From assembly GCA_027627225.1 (NCBI GenBank), contig JAPFQT010000081.1:327501-391500 (forward strand): 64,000 nt of DNA, given 5' to 3'. Positions 11,848 to 22,350 of the stretch are shown here, one piece after another. The DNA is from Congeria kusceri (taxonomy: Eukaryota; Mollusca; Bivalvia; Myida; Dreissenidae). The position numbers and the translations under genes were made by a program. The notes beneath the pieces were generated by a model. The model saw only the letters and a program-made list of their open reading frames with translations. It was not told the origin of the DNA and did not search any database. Position 1 is the stretch's first letter. Each line of letters opens with the position of its first letter.

Positions 11848-14800
11848 TTAAACTATATACATTAATGTGTATCTTAATTGGAAGGCTTTATGGCAATATA
11901 TTGCCAGTTTTTGAATAATTGTTTTATTTTCGCATTTCATTAAACAAATATACTTAAGTATACTCGTGTGGGTATAGAAATATTTTGGAATGTATTCTTT
12001 TCGAATATGAATATATATGGGGCACTTAAGAACAAAATGGAATTCGTCTTCTATATCATTTAGATCGCATAGGGTACATTTTCTCTCATGTCTTGGAACA
12101 TTATAGTGCCGGCCGATTTCAATATTTAATTTGTGGGATGATAAAAGTAATTTGGCCAAGACATTTCTGTATTTAGGATTTTGCAGCTGGCGTAAATATG
12201 CTGATTGTTCAAAATTTAGTTTAATTTCTCTATATACATCAAGAGATGTTGAATCTTCTAGGCTTGACCGCCAATTACTAACATAAATATCACGAAGTCG
12301 AGTTCTTAACTTTGTAGTGAATGTTTCTATCTCAACAGAGTCAGGATATAACCATATTTCATTAAGACCAGATGATTGTAGTATAGAGCGTACCTGTGCG
12401 GCCCAATTTGTACAAGCATTATTTACATTTATGTTATTTACCTGATCATTTAAAATGGTATGTAAAATACAATTTTCTTGTTTAACCGAGTGAATCTTTA
12501 AAAAGTATTTAACCATTCTAATATATCTTTCGATATACAATGGAAATCTCCCCAATTCGCTATACAATGCAAGGGTATTCGTAGACGGTTTTACATTAAG
12601 AACCCATTTACAGAACTTCTTGTGTACTCTTTCTAAAACATCTCCTTGACCATGACCCCAAACTTCTGAACAGTAATTTAAGACGGATAGTACATAAGCG
12701 TCAAAAAGATTAAACATTATGTTAAGTGGTACTTTGTTATTCTTAATTAAAGACATTAGTGAATATAGGGATCTCAGCCCTTTTCCCGCAAGTGTTTTCG
12801 TAGCTTGCGCGAATGACCCACCACTGGTAAACACAACCCCTAGGTAGTTAAACGAGTTAACAACTTCCACTTCTTGGTTATTATAAAACCATTTGTCGTT
12901 TACACTTAACATCCCCCCTTTTCGAAAGACAATTACTTTAGTTTTCTCGATATTTACCGTAAGATTCCATTTTTGACAGTATGAATTTAGACTGTTAAGA
13001 GAGTGTTGTAAGCCCTCTTTAGATTCCGATATGAGCACTGCGTCGTCAGCGAACAATAATAAAAATATAGCGATTTGGTCAATATTAATACCCGCATCTA
13101 TATTTTCTTGTAAATGCATCTCAATGTCATTTAGAAAGAGAGAAAAGCAGATCGGAGAGGTTATCTCCCCCTGGAATAATCCGAGGTTGCTATTGAAAAA
13201 ATCCGACAATGTTCCTAAATGTTTCACACAGAGTTTAACTTCACTATACATCGACCGTAAAACGGATAGTAATTTTCCATCAATTCCTAATTTTATTAGC
13301 TTGTACCAAAGTCTTTTCCTATCTATACAGTCATATGCTTTCCGATAGTCCACAAAGCAGCAATACATTTTTTGCTTATTGGTTATTTGTCTTTGAATCA
13401 ACGAGTGCAAAATAAAAACTGGGTCTATAGTACTATAATTGTTTTTGAATCCAAATTGGGCATCCGTTAAAACTGAATTTTCTTCTGCCCATAACTTTAG
13501 TCGCTCGTTCAATACTGTTGTAAACAATTTAGAGAAATAGCTTGTTAGAGTAATCCCCCTATAGTTATTTGGGTCGGACTGATCGCCTTTTTTATGAATC
13601 GGGATAATCATTCCTGAGGCCCAAGCACGAGGAAATGACATTGAATTAAATATGTGATTGAAAAACATGTTCAGTGGGCGGATGATTTGTGGCACACTTA
13701 CCTTAAAATATTCGTATAAAACATTGTCGATTGAAGGGGATTTATTTATACTAAGTTTCTTAATAGCTTTTAAAATTTCTGCGTCTGAAATTGGAATATC
13801 TAGACATTCGAATGTCGAGCTAAGGTCTTGACAATTATCAAAATGACTAATAAAGTCGGAACATTCATCATTTATTTGCGTATCGCCACAAGACATGAGG
13901 CTGCTAAAATAATTTTTAAATTCCTCATTTGAAATATCATCTCCAGCAAGAGATTGTTGTCGCGGTTTAAATATTCTCCAAAATTCTTTCGGTGATTTTC
14001 GCCTAAGATCATTCATCTTACGACAGCGGGAAACATTATATGAATTTTTCGAATTACGACATTGATATTTATAATCTTTTTTCGTATTATATAGTGTCGC
14101 TCTGTCCGCGTCCGATAGTGTATTGTTAAATTGTCTAACGGTTTGTTTATATAAGGTATATTTTCGTTTACATTCGTCGTCAAACCACTCTTTTGAGTTA
14201 TTAACCTCTTTAAAGCATGGTTTTCGATTACCGCAGTTTTTTTCGAAATATGTGTTGCCGTATTTACATAAAAAGTTTGTAAATATCGACGTGAGACAAT
14301 CAGTATCTCCATTTTCTTGGATTTCAGTGTTTAAATCATTTATTAAGGTATCAATATTATTTGTTAAATGGCTTATAAACAGCTCTTTATATTTCTCATC
14401 AAATTTATAATACTTCGATTTGCTATTTCCAGTGACGTTCTGACACCCAGTACTCACTTTGAACGAGAAGGATAGAGGCGCATGATTTGAGAATGGTGTA
14501 AACTGACCAATGGTGAAATTGTCAAGCAAATCAAAATTATTACGATGTGTAAGCAAATAATCTACCACGCTCGTACCGTTATGGGTCATGCAAGTGAAAT
14601 TTCCCCCATCGCTCGGCCATCGACCGTTAACTATCAGCTGATTTGTCGCTTTACACATATCAAGTAAACATTCACCGAAACGATTTGAAGTGGTGTCACG
14701 AGAAACCCGAGGCGTGGGCGTATCGATGGCAATTTCGTCATCAACACCTATATTTCGATCAAATTGAATATAATCCGGTTTACTACCAATTCTACAATTT

Positions 14801-15276
14801 AGGTCACCAGCTACAAATATTTTCCCACGATCATTAAACAATAAAATATCTTGCTCTAGTTGGGTGAACATATCTACATTATACATGTTATGGACCGGCG
14901 ATGATTCTGGGGCAATATATGTAAAACAAATAAATATATTATCATTCGAATTAAAAAATATCTTATCGAGTTTAATCCAAATAATACAATCGATTGTGTT
15001 TTGGGCTAGAGTTACACCTTTTCTAATGCTGTCTTTAATATAAACAATAAGACCACCACTGGGTCGTTTAGCGCGGCGATTTTGATATTTTCGAAAAGAA
15101 TGAATAGGGTTTGAGTATCCCTGCACATCAATGTTAGAGTTTCTATTTGTCCATGATTCACTAAAGCATATTATATCATACTCACAAAGCACATTTACAA
15201 AATCGGTTGACTGCTTTTTATCGGATGTAAGTCCTACATTCCATGACAGACATGTTATTACACTCTCACTTGTGTC
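11848..15276 (-). CDS. LINE-A ORF2 polyprotein (endonuclease + reverse transcriptase + zinc knuckle)
   Basis: 1142 codons can be read without interruption from the codon after the ORF1 TAG; coordinates use that extension. An annotation starting at the GTG at 15192 would lose part of the endonuclease. Numbered from that GTG, the apurinic-type endonuclease has SWNVGL just upstream, FSESW (about 10), GDLNCRIG (about 127), DYLLTH (about 212) and SNHAPL (about 234). The last is normally SDH, so D is replaced by N. The reverse transcriptase has FVDYRKAYD (about 614), GLFQGEITSP (about 671), FADD (about 714) and YLG. A C-x2-C...H...C knuckle (CTLCDLNDIEDEFHF) lies near 1037. The enzyme nicks the target and copies element RNA there. 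No AUG precedes the endonuclease. Confidence 0.9.
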   Translation of the reverse strand, partial: DTSESVITCLSWNVGLTSDKKQSTDFVNVLCEYDIICFSESWTNRNSNIDVQGYSNPIHSFRKYQNRRAKRPSGGLIVYIKDSIRKGVTLAQNTIDCIIWIKLDKIFFNSNDNIFICFTYIAPESSPVHNMYNVDMFTQLEQDILLFNDRGKIFVAGDLNCRIGSKPDYIQFDRNIGVDDEIAIDTPTPRVSRDTTSNRFGECLLDMCKATNQLIVNGRWPSDGGNFTCMTHNGTSVVDYLLTHRNNFDLLDNFTIGQFTPFSNHAPLSFSFKVSTGCQNVTGNSKSKYYKFDEKYKELFISHLTNNIDTLINDLNTEIQENGDTDCLTSIFTNFLCKYGNTYFEKNCGNRKPCFKEVNNSKEWFDDECKRKYTLYKQTVRQFNNTLSDADRATLYNTKKDYKYQCRNSKNSYNVSRCRKMNDLRRKSPKEFWRIFKPRQQSLAGDDISNEEFKNYFSSLMSCGDTQINDECSDFISHFDNCQDLSSTFECLDIPISDAEILKAIKKLSINKSPSIDNVLYEYFKVSVPQIIRPLNMFFNHIFNSMSFPRAWASGMIIPIHKKGDQSDPNNYRGITLTSYFSKLFTTVLNERLKLWAEENSVLTDAQFGFKNNYSTIDPVFILHSLIQRQITNKQKMYCCFVDYRKAYDCIDRKRLWYKLIKLGIDGKLLSVLRSMYSEVKLCVKHLGTLSDFFNSNLGLFQGEITSPICFSLFLNDIEMHLQENIDAGINIDQIAIFLLLFADDAVLISESKEGLQHSLNSLNSYCQKWNLTVNIEKTKVIVFRKGGMLSVNDKWFYNNQEVEVVNSFNYLGVVFTSGGSFAQATKTLAGKGLRSLYSLMSLIKNNKVPLNIMFNLFDAYVLSVLNYCSEVWGHGQGDVLERVHKKFCKWVLNVKPSTNTLALYSELGRFPLYIERYIRMVKYFLKIHSVKQENCILHTILNDQVNNINVNNACTNWAAQVRSILQSSGLNEIWLYPDSVEIETFTTKLRTRLRDIYVSNWRSSLEDSTSLDVYREIKLNFEQSAYLRQLQNPKYRNVLAKLLLSSHKLNIEIGRHYNVPRHERKCTLCDLNDIEDEFHFVLKCPIYIHIRKEYIPKYFYTHTSILKYICLMKCENKTIIQKLAIYCHKAFQLRYTLMYIV

Positions 15277-15279
15277 CTA
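15277..15279 (-). promoter_or_regulatory. Candidate recoding site: in-frame TAG between ORF1 and ORF2
   Basis: The context is ...CGC GGA CCG TGC TAG GAC ACA AGT. ORF1 and ORF2 share one frame and only this stop separates them. The conserved start of the endonuclease (TCLSWNVGL) begins about nine codons after it, with no ATG in between. Readthrough, termination-reinitiation or a non-AUG start are all possible. The context is not one of the best-known strong readthrough signals. Confidence 0.5.
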
Positions 15280-16275
15280 GCACGGTCCGCGGTAGAGCTG
15301 TTTGTTTATGTAGAGTTTGTCCACCTTGAGATACGCCTCCTTCCCATCCTTACGTGCCTGCAGCATGATGGGTATCAGCTGCCGGCGCTTCTCGACGACC
15401 TCTTTAGGAAACTGTTCTGATATCCCAAAGTTTGTTCCCTTTAGATGTTTTGCCGCTCGTCGCACGTCTTCCCGAACCGGGTACTCAACGAATTTCGCGA
15501 CAATCGGCCTCGTCTTGTTGGGATTGAACGGGCCAACACGATGGGCTCTATGTAGCCGGACCTCTCGTGGCTCAATATTGAGTTTTTCTCGAATAAATTT
15601 TACTACTTTTTGTTCACAGTTTTCCTCCTTTTCCTCCGGTAAATTGTGAAATAAAAGATTGTCACGCATACTGCGACATTTCAGATCTTGGATTTCGTTT
15701 TTTAAGGTGTTGATAGTTTCTGAGTGATCGTCTCCATTTTGTTTTTGATTTTTCATAAAGTTTTCAACGTATTTGTGTTGATTGTTTATTTCTGACATGG
15801 TTTGGCTGCCAAATTCTCGACTCTTTTCAATGTCACACACTTTGCTTTGGAGGTCACTGATCGTTTTTTCCATGTTTTGCATGCGGGAATTTAAACTATT
15901 TACAGTTGTTTGAATAGAATCTAGCCGAGCAAGTTTACTGTCCATGCTATCCAATCGTTTTATTAGCATAGCAATCAGGTCGTTGTTAACAATACCCGGT
16001 GGTGTGGGCGTTGGCTGTCCATTCATCAGGACAGGGGATACCGTACCCCATGGCTGAAAAGGGCTTGCACCAAAATTAATATTTAGATGATACAAGTAAC
16101 CTGGGTTATTGTACTGGCTTTGCGGGGTTTGTGGCGCATCCATCTGACTGTTATTGATATTGTCGCTCTGCCCTTTCGCACTGGCCATAGTTTGCCGTTG
16201 TTTACTATCCCGCCGTTTTTCCCGCCGATTTTCAGGGCTTTGTGATAGTTTTGATCTTGTACGCTTTTTTGTCAT
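15277..16275 (-). CDS. LINE-A ORF1 protein (coiled coil + RRM-like RNA-binding domain)
   Basis: 332 residues starting at ATG (MTKKRTRSKLSQ), with a basic N terminus that could bind nucleic acid or enter the nucleus. A low-complexity segment rich in Q, N and P follows (residues about 30-90). Next is a heptad-rich coiled coil (about 100-200, e.g. LDSMDSKLARLDS), then an RRM-like domain beginning RDNLLFHNLPE (about 205) with a second strand VAKFVEYPVR. The C-terminal basic domain ends LYRGPC. This is the L1-type ORF1p plan (trimer-forming coiled coil, RRM, C-terminal domain), an RNA chaperone that coats the element RNA. It ends in TAG and is in the same frame as ORF2. No internal stops. Confidence 0.85.
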   Translation of the reverse strand: MTKKRTRSKLSQSPENRREKRRDSKQRQTMASAKGQSDNINNSQMDAPQTPQSQYNNPGYLYHLNINFGASPFQPWGTVSPVLMNGQPTPTPPGIVNNDLIAMLIKRLDSMDSKLARLDSIQTTVNSLNSRMQNMEKTISDLQSKVCDIEKSREFGSQTMSEINNQHKYVENFMKNQKQNGDDHSETINTLKNEIQDLKCRSMRDNLLFHNLPEEKEENCEQKVVKFIREKLNIEPREVRLHRAHRVGPFNPNKTRPIVAKFVEYPVREDVRRAAKHLKGTNFGISEQFPKEVVEKRRQLIPIMLQARKDGKEAYLKVDKLYINKQLYRGPC

Positions 16276-16420
16276 CAGAAATATTTATTCCCTCATATAT
16301 AATTGTTGTATTATTACTTTTCACGTCTTTTAATCCACTTGTACAGTAATAAAGCTTTATAAATCCAATTATAAACACTTATTTTCACTTCTCATATTTT
16401 TCCAACCGCCATTATCAAGG

Positions 16421-17140
16421 GAGATCACTTTTCAGTGCTATGTCAATTATTATCCAATCGTATTTAGAGAGTAAACAACACTGTACTTTAATAGTAATAA
16501 CGAATCGTGGTATATCATTTTGAAAATTTTGCTTTCTTCATATAATATTACGGCTAGCGTCAAAACTGTTGCCTTGGAACTAAACATTAACGCTAAATAA
16601 CGAAATGGACGTAGACGGGAAACATTATGCGCTGTTTTTTTTCTTTCAACTGAATTCATTTAGTATATCACTATTAACAGGAAGAATAAGTAAACATTTT
16701 AGAAGCGTTTAATAACTGACTGTAAGGTGAACTTTGTTAATAATAAATAACGAATTAATTATGCTGATCATGATAATGACGATGATAGTGATCCAGTTGG
16801 CGTTATGAGGTCTGAGTAAACCATATTGCATAATTTAAATAAATGTTAATCTTAGCATATTTGACGTATTGCTTATTTCTGTACGGGAAATAATACCCCA
16901 AAGGCCTACTTAAATTACATTTTGAAACATTTCCAATTCCTTCATGCGGTTGGATACGAATGTTTTATGATGCGTGATATTTTATTGAATCGTTGTTTTT
17001 TAAGCAATACTGACAAATATCTGGCTGGTCTGGCTAATTAAGATTGTCATCATGGAACCAATGCATAAAATCACGGAACCGGAAGGATTGATGTTCACAT
17101 ATATATTTAAAGTCATTATAAAGGCTTGGGATTTATAATT
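16421..17140. other. Gene-free AT-rich DNA
   Basis: Flank of LINE-A. No coding or RNA feature supported. Confidence 0.45.
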
Positions 17141-17147
17141 TTCGATT

Positions 17148-17245
17148 TATCGGCCAATAAACAATAAACAACAATTTGGAGATCTGGTGCGCAGGAATTA
17201 AACGAGTTGTTTAATAGCCACGCATCAAAACGACATAGAGTTATT
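17148..17245 (+). mobile_element. Family M MITE, partial copy 2
   Basis: It has 'tttatcggccaataaacaat', then 'gagatctggtgcgcaggaat' and 'ttaatagccacgcatcaaaa', the same order as the head of the family M units at 20700 and 20945. The tail is missing. Confidence 0.6.
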
Positions 17246-17399
17246 TTGTAATATGTAATATGTAATTCTGCCCACTTCATTATTCTTGTTATCTCCCATG
17301 GTGAAAAGAAATATTACGTTTTCAACCGTTAAAAGTTTTTGCCTTCAAAATTTACTTCATAAGAAATAAGTTTAAAGTCATGGCATAAAATAGTACAGG

Positions 17400-17463
17400 T
17401 TCACAAGCGGACACGCACACGTTCACACGCCAACACGCACATGTTCATAGGCGAATACGAACA

Positions 17464-17501
<38 letters not shown>

Positions 17502-18065
17502 ATCATATGCGAACACGCGCACGTTTACAAACGAACATGCACAGGTTTATAGGCGAACAAGCACACGTTCACACTCGAACATGAACACGTTCTTAGGCGA
17601 ACACGCACACGTTCACACGCACATGTTCACATGTGAATACACACACGCTCATATGCGAACACGCACACGTTCACAGGTGAACACGCACATGCTCATACGC
17701 GAACACGCACACGTTCATAGGCAAACACGCACACGTTCGCACGCACACCTTCATAGGCGAACACGCATATGTCCATAGGCGAACACGTACATAACCATAA
17801 GCGAACACGCACACGCGAACACGCACACGCGAACACGCACACGCGAACACGCACACGCGAACACGCGAACACGAGCATGTTCATAGGCGAACACTCATAC
17901 GTTCACAGGCGAATACGCATACATTCATAGGCGAACAAGCAAGCGCGAATGATCACATGCGAACACGCACACGTTCATAGGCTAACACGCACACGCGAAC
18001 GTTCACAGACAAACACGCACACGTTCACAGACGAACACGCACATGTTTTCATGCGAACACGCACA
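17400..18065 (+). repeat. Minisatellite, ~22-24 bp unit, with embedded (CA)n
   Basis: Irregular array of 'cgaacacgcacacgttcata' plus 'gg', including a (AC)n microsatellite at 17467-17500 and a higher-order 'acacgcgaac' decamer run at 17808-17870. Open frames on both strands (CVFAYERVRV-type repeats) are by-products. Confidence 0.9.
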
Positions 18066-18418
18066 CAAGTTAACTAACGATGTCCTTTTCGAACATTATG
18101 AGAAATTTCAATCTTTTAAATAAGTCAATGTCCAAAGAAATTTCATTCATTTCTTTCATAGAACACTCAGCGCGAATGTTCTTGAACCTCAAAACAAGCA
18201 GAAGTAGAAACACAACTGCACTTACGGTTGTTAAGGCTAAACAAAATTAATGAATCGTTTCTCGGGCACTTTGTTCCGAAAAATCAGGAGGGAGGGCGGA
18301 CTTTTATTATATTGAAGTATTTATTTTGGTACTTTTTTCCCTACTCTTTTCTGTTGGCACTATGTAATGGCTGATTCAAACGGGTAAATAAGTACAGATA
18401 AAAGACAGATTTGAGGCT
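18066..18418. other. Unassigned spacer
   Basis: Nothing recognisable between the minisatellite and the next MITE. Confidence 0.4.
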
Positions 18419-18647
18419 CGTCGTGGGAAAACCGGTATTAATGCATGTGCGTAAAGTGTCGTCCCAGATCAGCTTGTGCGGACTGCACAGGCTGATCCGG
18501 GACGACACTTTCCGCCCACAGTGGATTTATGTTTAGAGGAGACTTCCTTGAAACAGAAAATACCATAAAAGCGGAAAGTGCGGACTCCACAGGCTAATCC
18601 GAGAAGACACATTACGCACATGCATTAAGTCCGGTTTTCTAACGACG
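18419..18647. mobile_element. MITE with long GTCGTCCC palindromes (bivalve-type)
   Basis: The terminal inverted repeats begin cgtcgt and contain 'aaaaccgg' and 'ttaatgcatgtgcgtaa' on both sides. Inside the left arm, 18457-18508 is itself a near-palindrome around 'gtgcggactgcac', running from 'gtgtcgtccc' to 'gggacgacac'. I recognise this as a family common in bivalve, especially Dreissena, sequence. It is non-coding. Confidence 0.8.
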
Positions 18648-19180
18648 CGCTTCTTTTATAGTTATAACAACAACAAAAGTAGCCCTTTTTGAAAAATTCA
18701 AATATATATTTATTAATTACTCATGTTACAAACGGTCATTAGAGCAAGCAGGCGTGTAAAGGCAATCAATTTGAATGTTCATATTTAACATAAGTGCCTT
18801 TAAATTGATACACCATCAGCAAAGTACTTCTATTTATAGAATTAAACTACGTAATTTATATTTTAATAACTGTCAAACATATGAATTATTTTTGCAATAA
18901 ATCACCAACAATTCTTGGAAAGGAAAACCCGAGTATACTGCAACACATGTCAGTGCGGCTGAAATTTTTGTTGGTTACCATAGACTTATTGACACAGATT
19001 TTCTTTTAAAAAATGGAATGTTATTAAACAAGCAAGAGCATCTACGAAAAACAAGTTTAAATCAACAAATAGACCAAATTAACAAAAGTAATCGGATATG
19101 ACATGTTTCAAAGTTGAGATTTACAGATTATTTCACAGTGTGTGTATATCCGATAATATTACATCAGACTGGAAGAAAGT
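18648..19180. other. Gene-free AT-rich DNA
   Basis: No supported feature. Confidence 0.4.
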
Positions 19181-19183
19181 GAC

Positions 19184-19980
19184 TTGAAATACCGAAATCT
19201 ACCTATACATGTGAGGCTTCTTCCTCAATGTTCAAATTCGGATTTGGGTCTCGCAGCTGTCAATGAAATCTCATTCAAAACATCTTATCGTAGAAATAGT
19301 TCTTGGGAACGTTTATATGGCGTTTATCAGTCCCACCCGATATGCAATCCTAAGCGAGGTCTCGATGTAAGGTATCTATGTATAAAGTTTCATAAAAATA
19401 TGTCAATGCGTTCTCAAGTTATTGAGGGGAAACCGTTTTTTCTATTTTTAGGAACAGGGACCTTGACCGTTGATCTGTTGACCTCAAAATATACAGGGTT
19501 CTTCCTTTCCTCCCAAGTAACCAGCGTACCTACTTTCACGATCGTAGGTCAAAGCGTTATCAAGACATCGTTCGGCAACGAAATGGTCTACCGTTTTTCT
19601 ATTTTTAGTAACGGTGACCTTGACCTTGACCCCACCCACCCCATATGCAATCCTAAGCAAGGTCTCGATGTAAGGTATCTATGTATAACGTTTCATTAAA
19701 ATATCTCAATGCGTTCTAAAGTTATTGAGGGGAAACCGTTTTTATATTTTTTGCAACGGGGACCTAGACCTTTGATCTGTTGACCTCAAAATATATAGAA
19801 TTCTTCCTTTCCTCCCAATTAACCAGCGTACCAACTTTCCTGATCGTAGGACAAAGCGTTTTCAAGATATCGTGCGGAAACGAAATGGTCTACGGGCAGA
19901 CCTACCGACGGACCGACCTACCGACCGACCGACAGGTGCAAAGCAAGATACCCCCACTTCTTCGAAGGGGGGCATAATAA
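19184..19980 (+). repeat. ~145-bp dispersed tandem repeat, family P, with terminal module
   Basis: Three copies of a unit containing 'tatgcaatcctaagcgaggt', 'ctatgtataaagtttcat', 'gttctcaagttattgagg' and 'gtgaccttgacc'. The block ends in a purine/pyrimidine-biased 'gaccgacc' stretch (19905-19932), then a 'cccccacttcttcgaagggg' hairpin and 'ggcataataa'. The 171-residue open frame across it is repeat-derived. Confidence 0.8.
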
Positions 19981-20690
19981 GAGAAGCTGGGGCGGAATGC
20001 ATAAATCTCCTGAGAAAGACAATAATAAAGGATACAAAAGTAAAAATTAAGATAACGTTTTATGTGAAATGAAAATAAAAAAGAAGCATTTGTCACAGTT
20101 TTACTAGAATAAACGATTCAAACTCGAGCTATAATTGAAATGGTCACAGAGACATTGACTTAAGTGTTCACTAAAAAGCTTTATGAGTACATGCACGGAC
20201 ACATGAGGCAAAAACAAAAACTCGTTTGATTTCCGCTGATATCTCATACAATATCTACGAGGGGAGGTAAAATATAACTATTTTTGTTATTAACTTTTTT
20301 TTCTTCGCCGCATATTCACCACGCAGTTAAAGTATATCGGAATGCATGTAAAATGTTTAAATGCCACCAACAAAGAAACTGTAACTTAACTATAAATAAG
20401 GTCATAAAAAAGAGATTTCTAGCAAGAAACGTATAATATAAGCGAAAACTGCCGAAAATCAGAAAAACTTAATGATTGATAGGAACAAAAAAATTTAGGG
20501 TCGGCGGAAAAAATAGGCTGGGGGAGGGGGGGGGGGGGGCAAGCGGAAATAAATAAATTTTTTACGCTTATTACTTGCTCAGATATCGCTGTGACCTGTG
20601 TTATTCTTGTTATTGTTTCACGCAGATTCATGTTAACGCCTATGCTACAATTTCTCGTCCAACTTGTAAGCTATTATATTTAAGAAATAC
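19981..20690. other. Unassigned, with poly-G tract
   Basis: No gene seen. A G-rich tract (20519-20539) is the main feature. Confidence 0.4.
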
Positions 20691-21260
20691 TTTTCTATTT
20701 ATCGTTGTTTAGTGGCCAATAAACAATGATTTGGACTTCTGATGCGTAGGAATTTAACCACGAGGCCGTTAGCCCGATTGGTTTAATAGCCACGCATCGG
20801 AACAACAAAGAGTTGTTTATTGGCCAATAAACAACGATAATGCAAAAATTAAATTTCGATTCTCACATGATATCGTTACAATTGCAAAATTATTTGTCAT
20901 ATCATGTGAGAATCGAAATAATTTTCGCATTATCTTTGTTAAGCGGCCAATAAACAAAAAACGTTTTTGAGTTCTGATGCGTAGGAATTTAACCACGAGG
21001 TCGTTGGCCCGATTGTTTTAATAGCCACGCATCAGAACGACAAAGAGTTGTTTATTGGCCAATAAACAAGGATAACGCGAAAATTATTTCGATTCTCACA
21101 TGATATGACAAATAAATTTGCAATTGTTATGAGAACTACATTTTAATATGCTCCGCTCACAACTGGGACTACTTTTTACTTCGTTTATTGCGGGGTAGTT
21201 TAACAACGATAATTTTGTTCCTTGACTATAGAAAAAAATCGGCAAGTATGTTAGAATTCA
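20690..21260. mobile_element. Family M MITE, inverted double copy 3
   Basis: Two family M units lie tail to tail: the first runs 20700-20885, the second 20935-21250. The centre is a long palindrome with 'tttcgattctcacatgatat' answered by 'atatcatgtgagaatcgaaa' (20867-20925). Each unit has its own inner hairpin, with 'tgatgcgtaggaatttaacc' opposite 'agccacgcatc'. The second unit has the full tail ('ggggtagtttaac', 'ctatagaaaaaaatcgg'). Confidence 0.8.
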
Positions 21261-22250
21261 AATTGATGATAGGACAGAAGTCAGTGAATGACATGCTTTG
21301 TAAAATCGCGCCTGGTTTACATGGTGCAGTAAAATAATACATGATAAATACAAATTTAATTATTAATGTAATAATAACGCAGTTAGTTGGATTTTTTTCT
21401 TTATATTAATAAGCAATATAACATTAACTTGCTACTACTGATCGATGTAAAAAAGTAAGTATATGTTACCGTGTGCCAGATTTTCGACATTTTCAAGTCG
21501 AATGAAATATATTAATCACCCGAACCACCTTGAAAATCGTTACAAGTAACTACAATTTTTCAAAGTTAAAACTGACCCAAACATGACTGGGGATCCCAAT
21601 CCGTTCTTAAACTTAAAAATAAAGAGCAGACTTAGACTCAAGAAAATATACTTCTGCTTTTGCAAATATTCTGGGTCCCAATGTTGCTTATGTCCTAACA
21701 AATCGTTCTAAATAAAGAATGCTGTAACTAGAGTCGACTGAAACCAAGTAAGATTCAAATTTACGCGCTCTTAGAACAGAACAGTTTCAAGAATATTCTT
21801 TATTGTAAGTCTTAAGTCTAAGAATAGGTTGGTGAATACGGGCTCAAATCTGATGTCAATGTTTACAGCATTTGCACTTTGTTGCGCTTCAATTTAGCAA
21901 AGTCTGGATCATATTCGACATATGTTCAATATATATTGCAAACATAGTCCTAGTTTATAACTGTTGTTATAAAATAATCTACATTTATATTAAAACGATC
22001 GAAAAAAGTCCCTCAGCAACTGATGCACGCCTCAGCAAATTCAGATCGTTAACGTTTAATTCACATAGACCAGCATTTAGTATTTTAAAATGTTCTGACA
22101 CAATAAAGAAATACTACGGCATGTCAAAAATTAACAGTAAATTACATTTTCAATAGCTCATTCTAAATTTTGTTTTATTTTTCTGAATTTATACAAAACC
22201 TCCACAAAAATACGCTATGAATATGAAGAGCCTCTATATGCTGCTATTTA
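21261..22250. other. Gene-free AT-rich DNA
   Basis: Open frame 21872-22156 has no domain. Nothing else supported. Confidence 0.4.
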
Positions 22251-22257
22251 CAATGAC

Positions 22258-22350
22258 CGTCGGCAGACACACGGTTGCGCTCATCGGCCGACACACGGTT
22301 GCCTACATCGGTCGACACACGGTTAGCTTTCGTCGGCGGACAAACCTCGT
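22258..22350 (+). repeat. Short minisatellite, ~30-bp unit
   Basis: Three to four imperfect copies of 'cgacacacggttgc' plus 'catcggc', GC-rich against AT-rich flanks. Confidence 0.75.

Larger units (their letters stand above)
11528..16420 (-). mobile_element. LINE-A: apparently full-length non-LTR retrotransposon
   Basis: On the minus strand the order is 5' leader (to about 16420, end uncertain), ORF1 (16275-15277), a single TAG, ORF2 (15276-11848), then a roughly 320-base 3' UTR. The UTR ends in AATAAATATT and several TTCTG/TGTTC pentamers (11535-11566). A short tandem-repeat tail instead of poly(A) is typical of CR1-like and related LINEs. Neither ORF has a frameshift or stop, so the copy looks young. 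There is no RNase H. The exact clade is not resolved from the sequence alone, and no confident target-site duplication was found. Confidence 0.85.

Noticed and set aside
13031..14410. Plus-strand open frames of 95-105 codons
   Set aside because: Antisense shadows of LINE-A ORF2.
11848..15192. GTG at 15192 as the true ORF2 start
   Set aside because: It cuts off conserved endonuclease sequence (SWNVGL region) that continues upstream in frame to the TAG.
17010..17030. 'atatctggctgg' as target duplication of LINE-A (against 'agatatctggatgac' at 11525)
   Set aside because: The match is short and imperfect, and it lies about 600 bases beyond any plausible 5' end.
19184..19699. 171-codon open frame
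   Set aside because: It crosses family P repeat units; homologous units elsewhere are not open.
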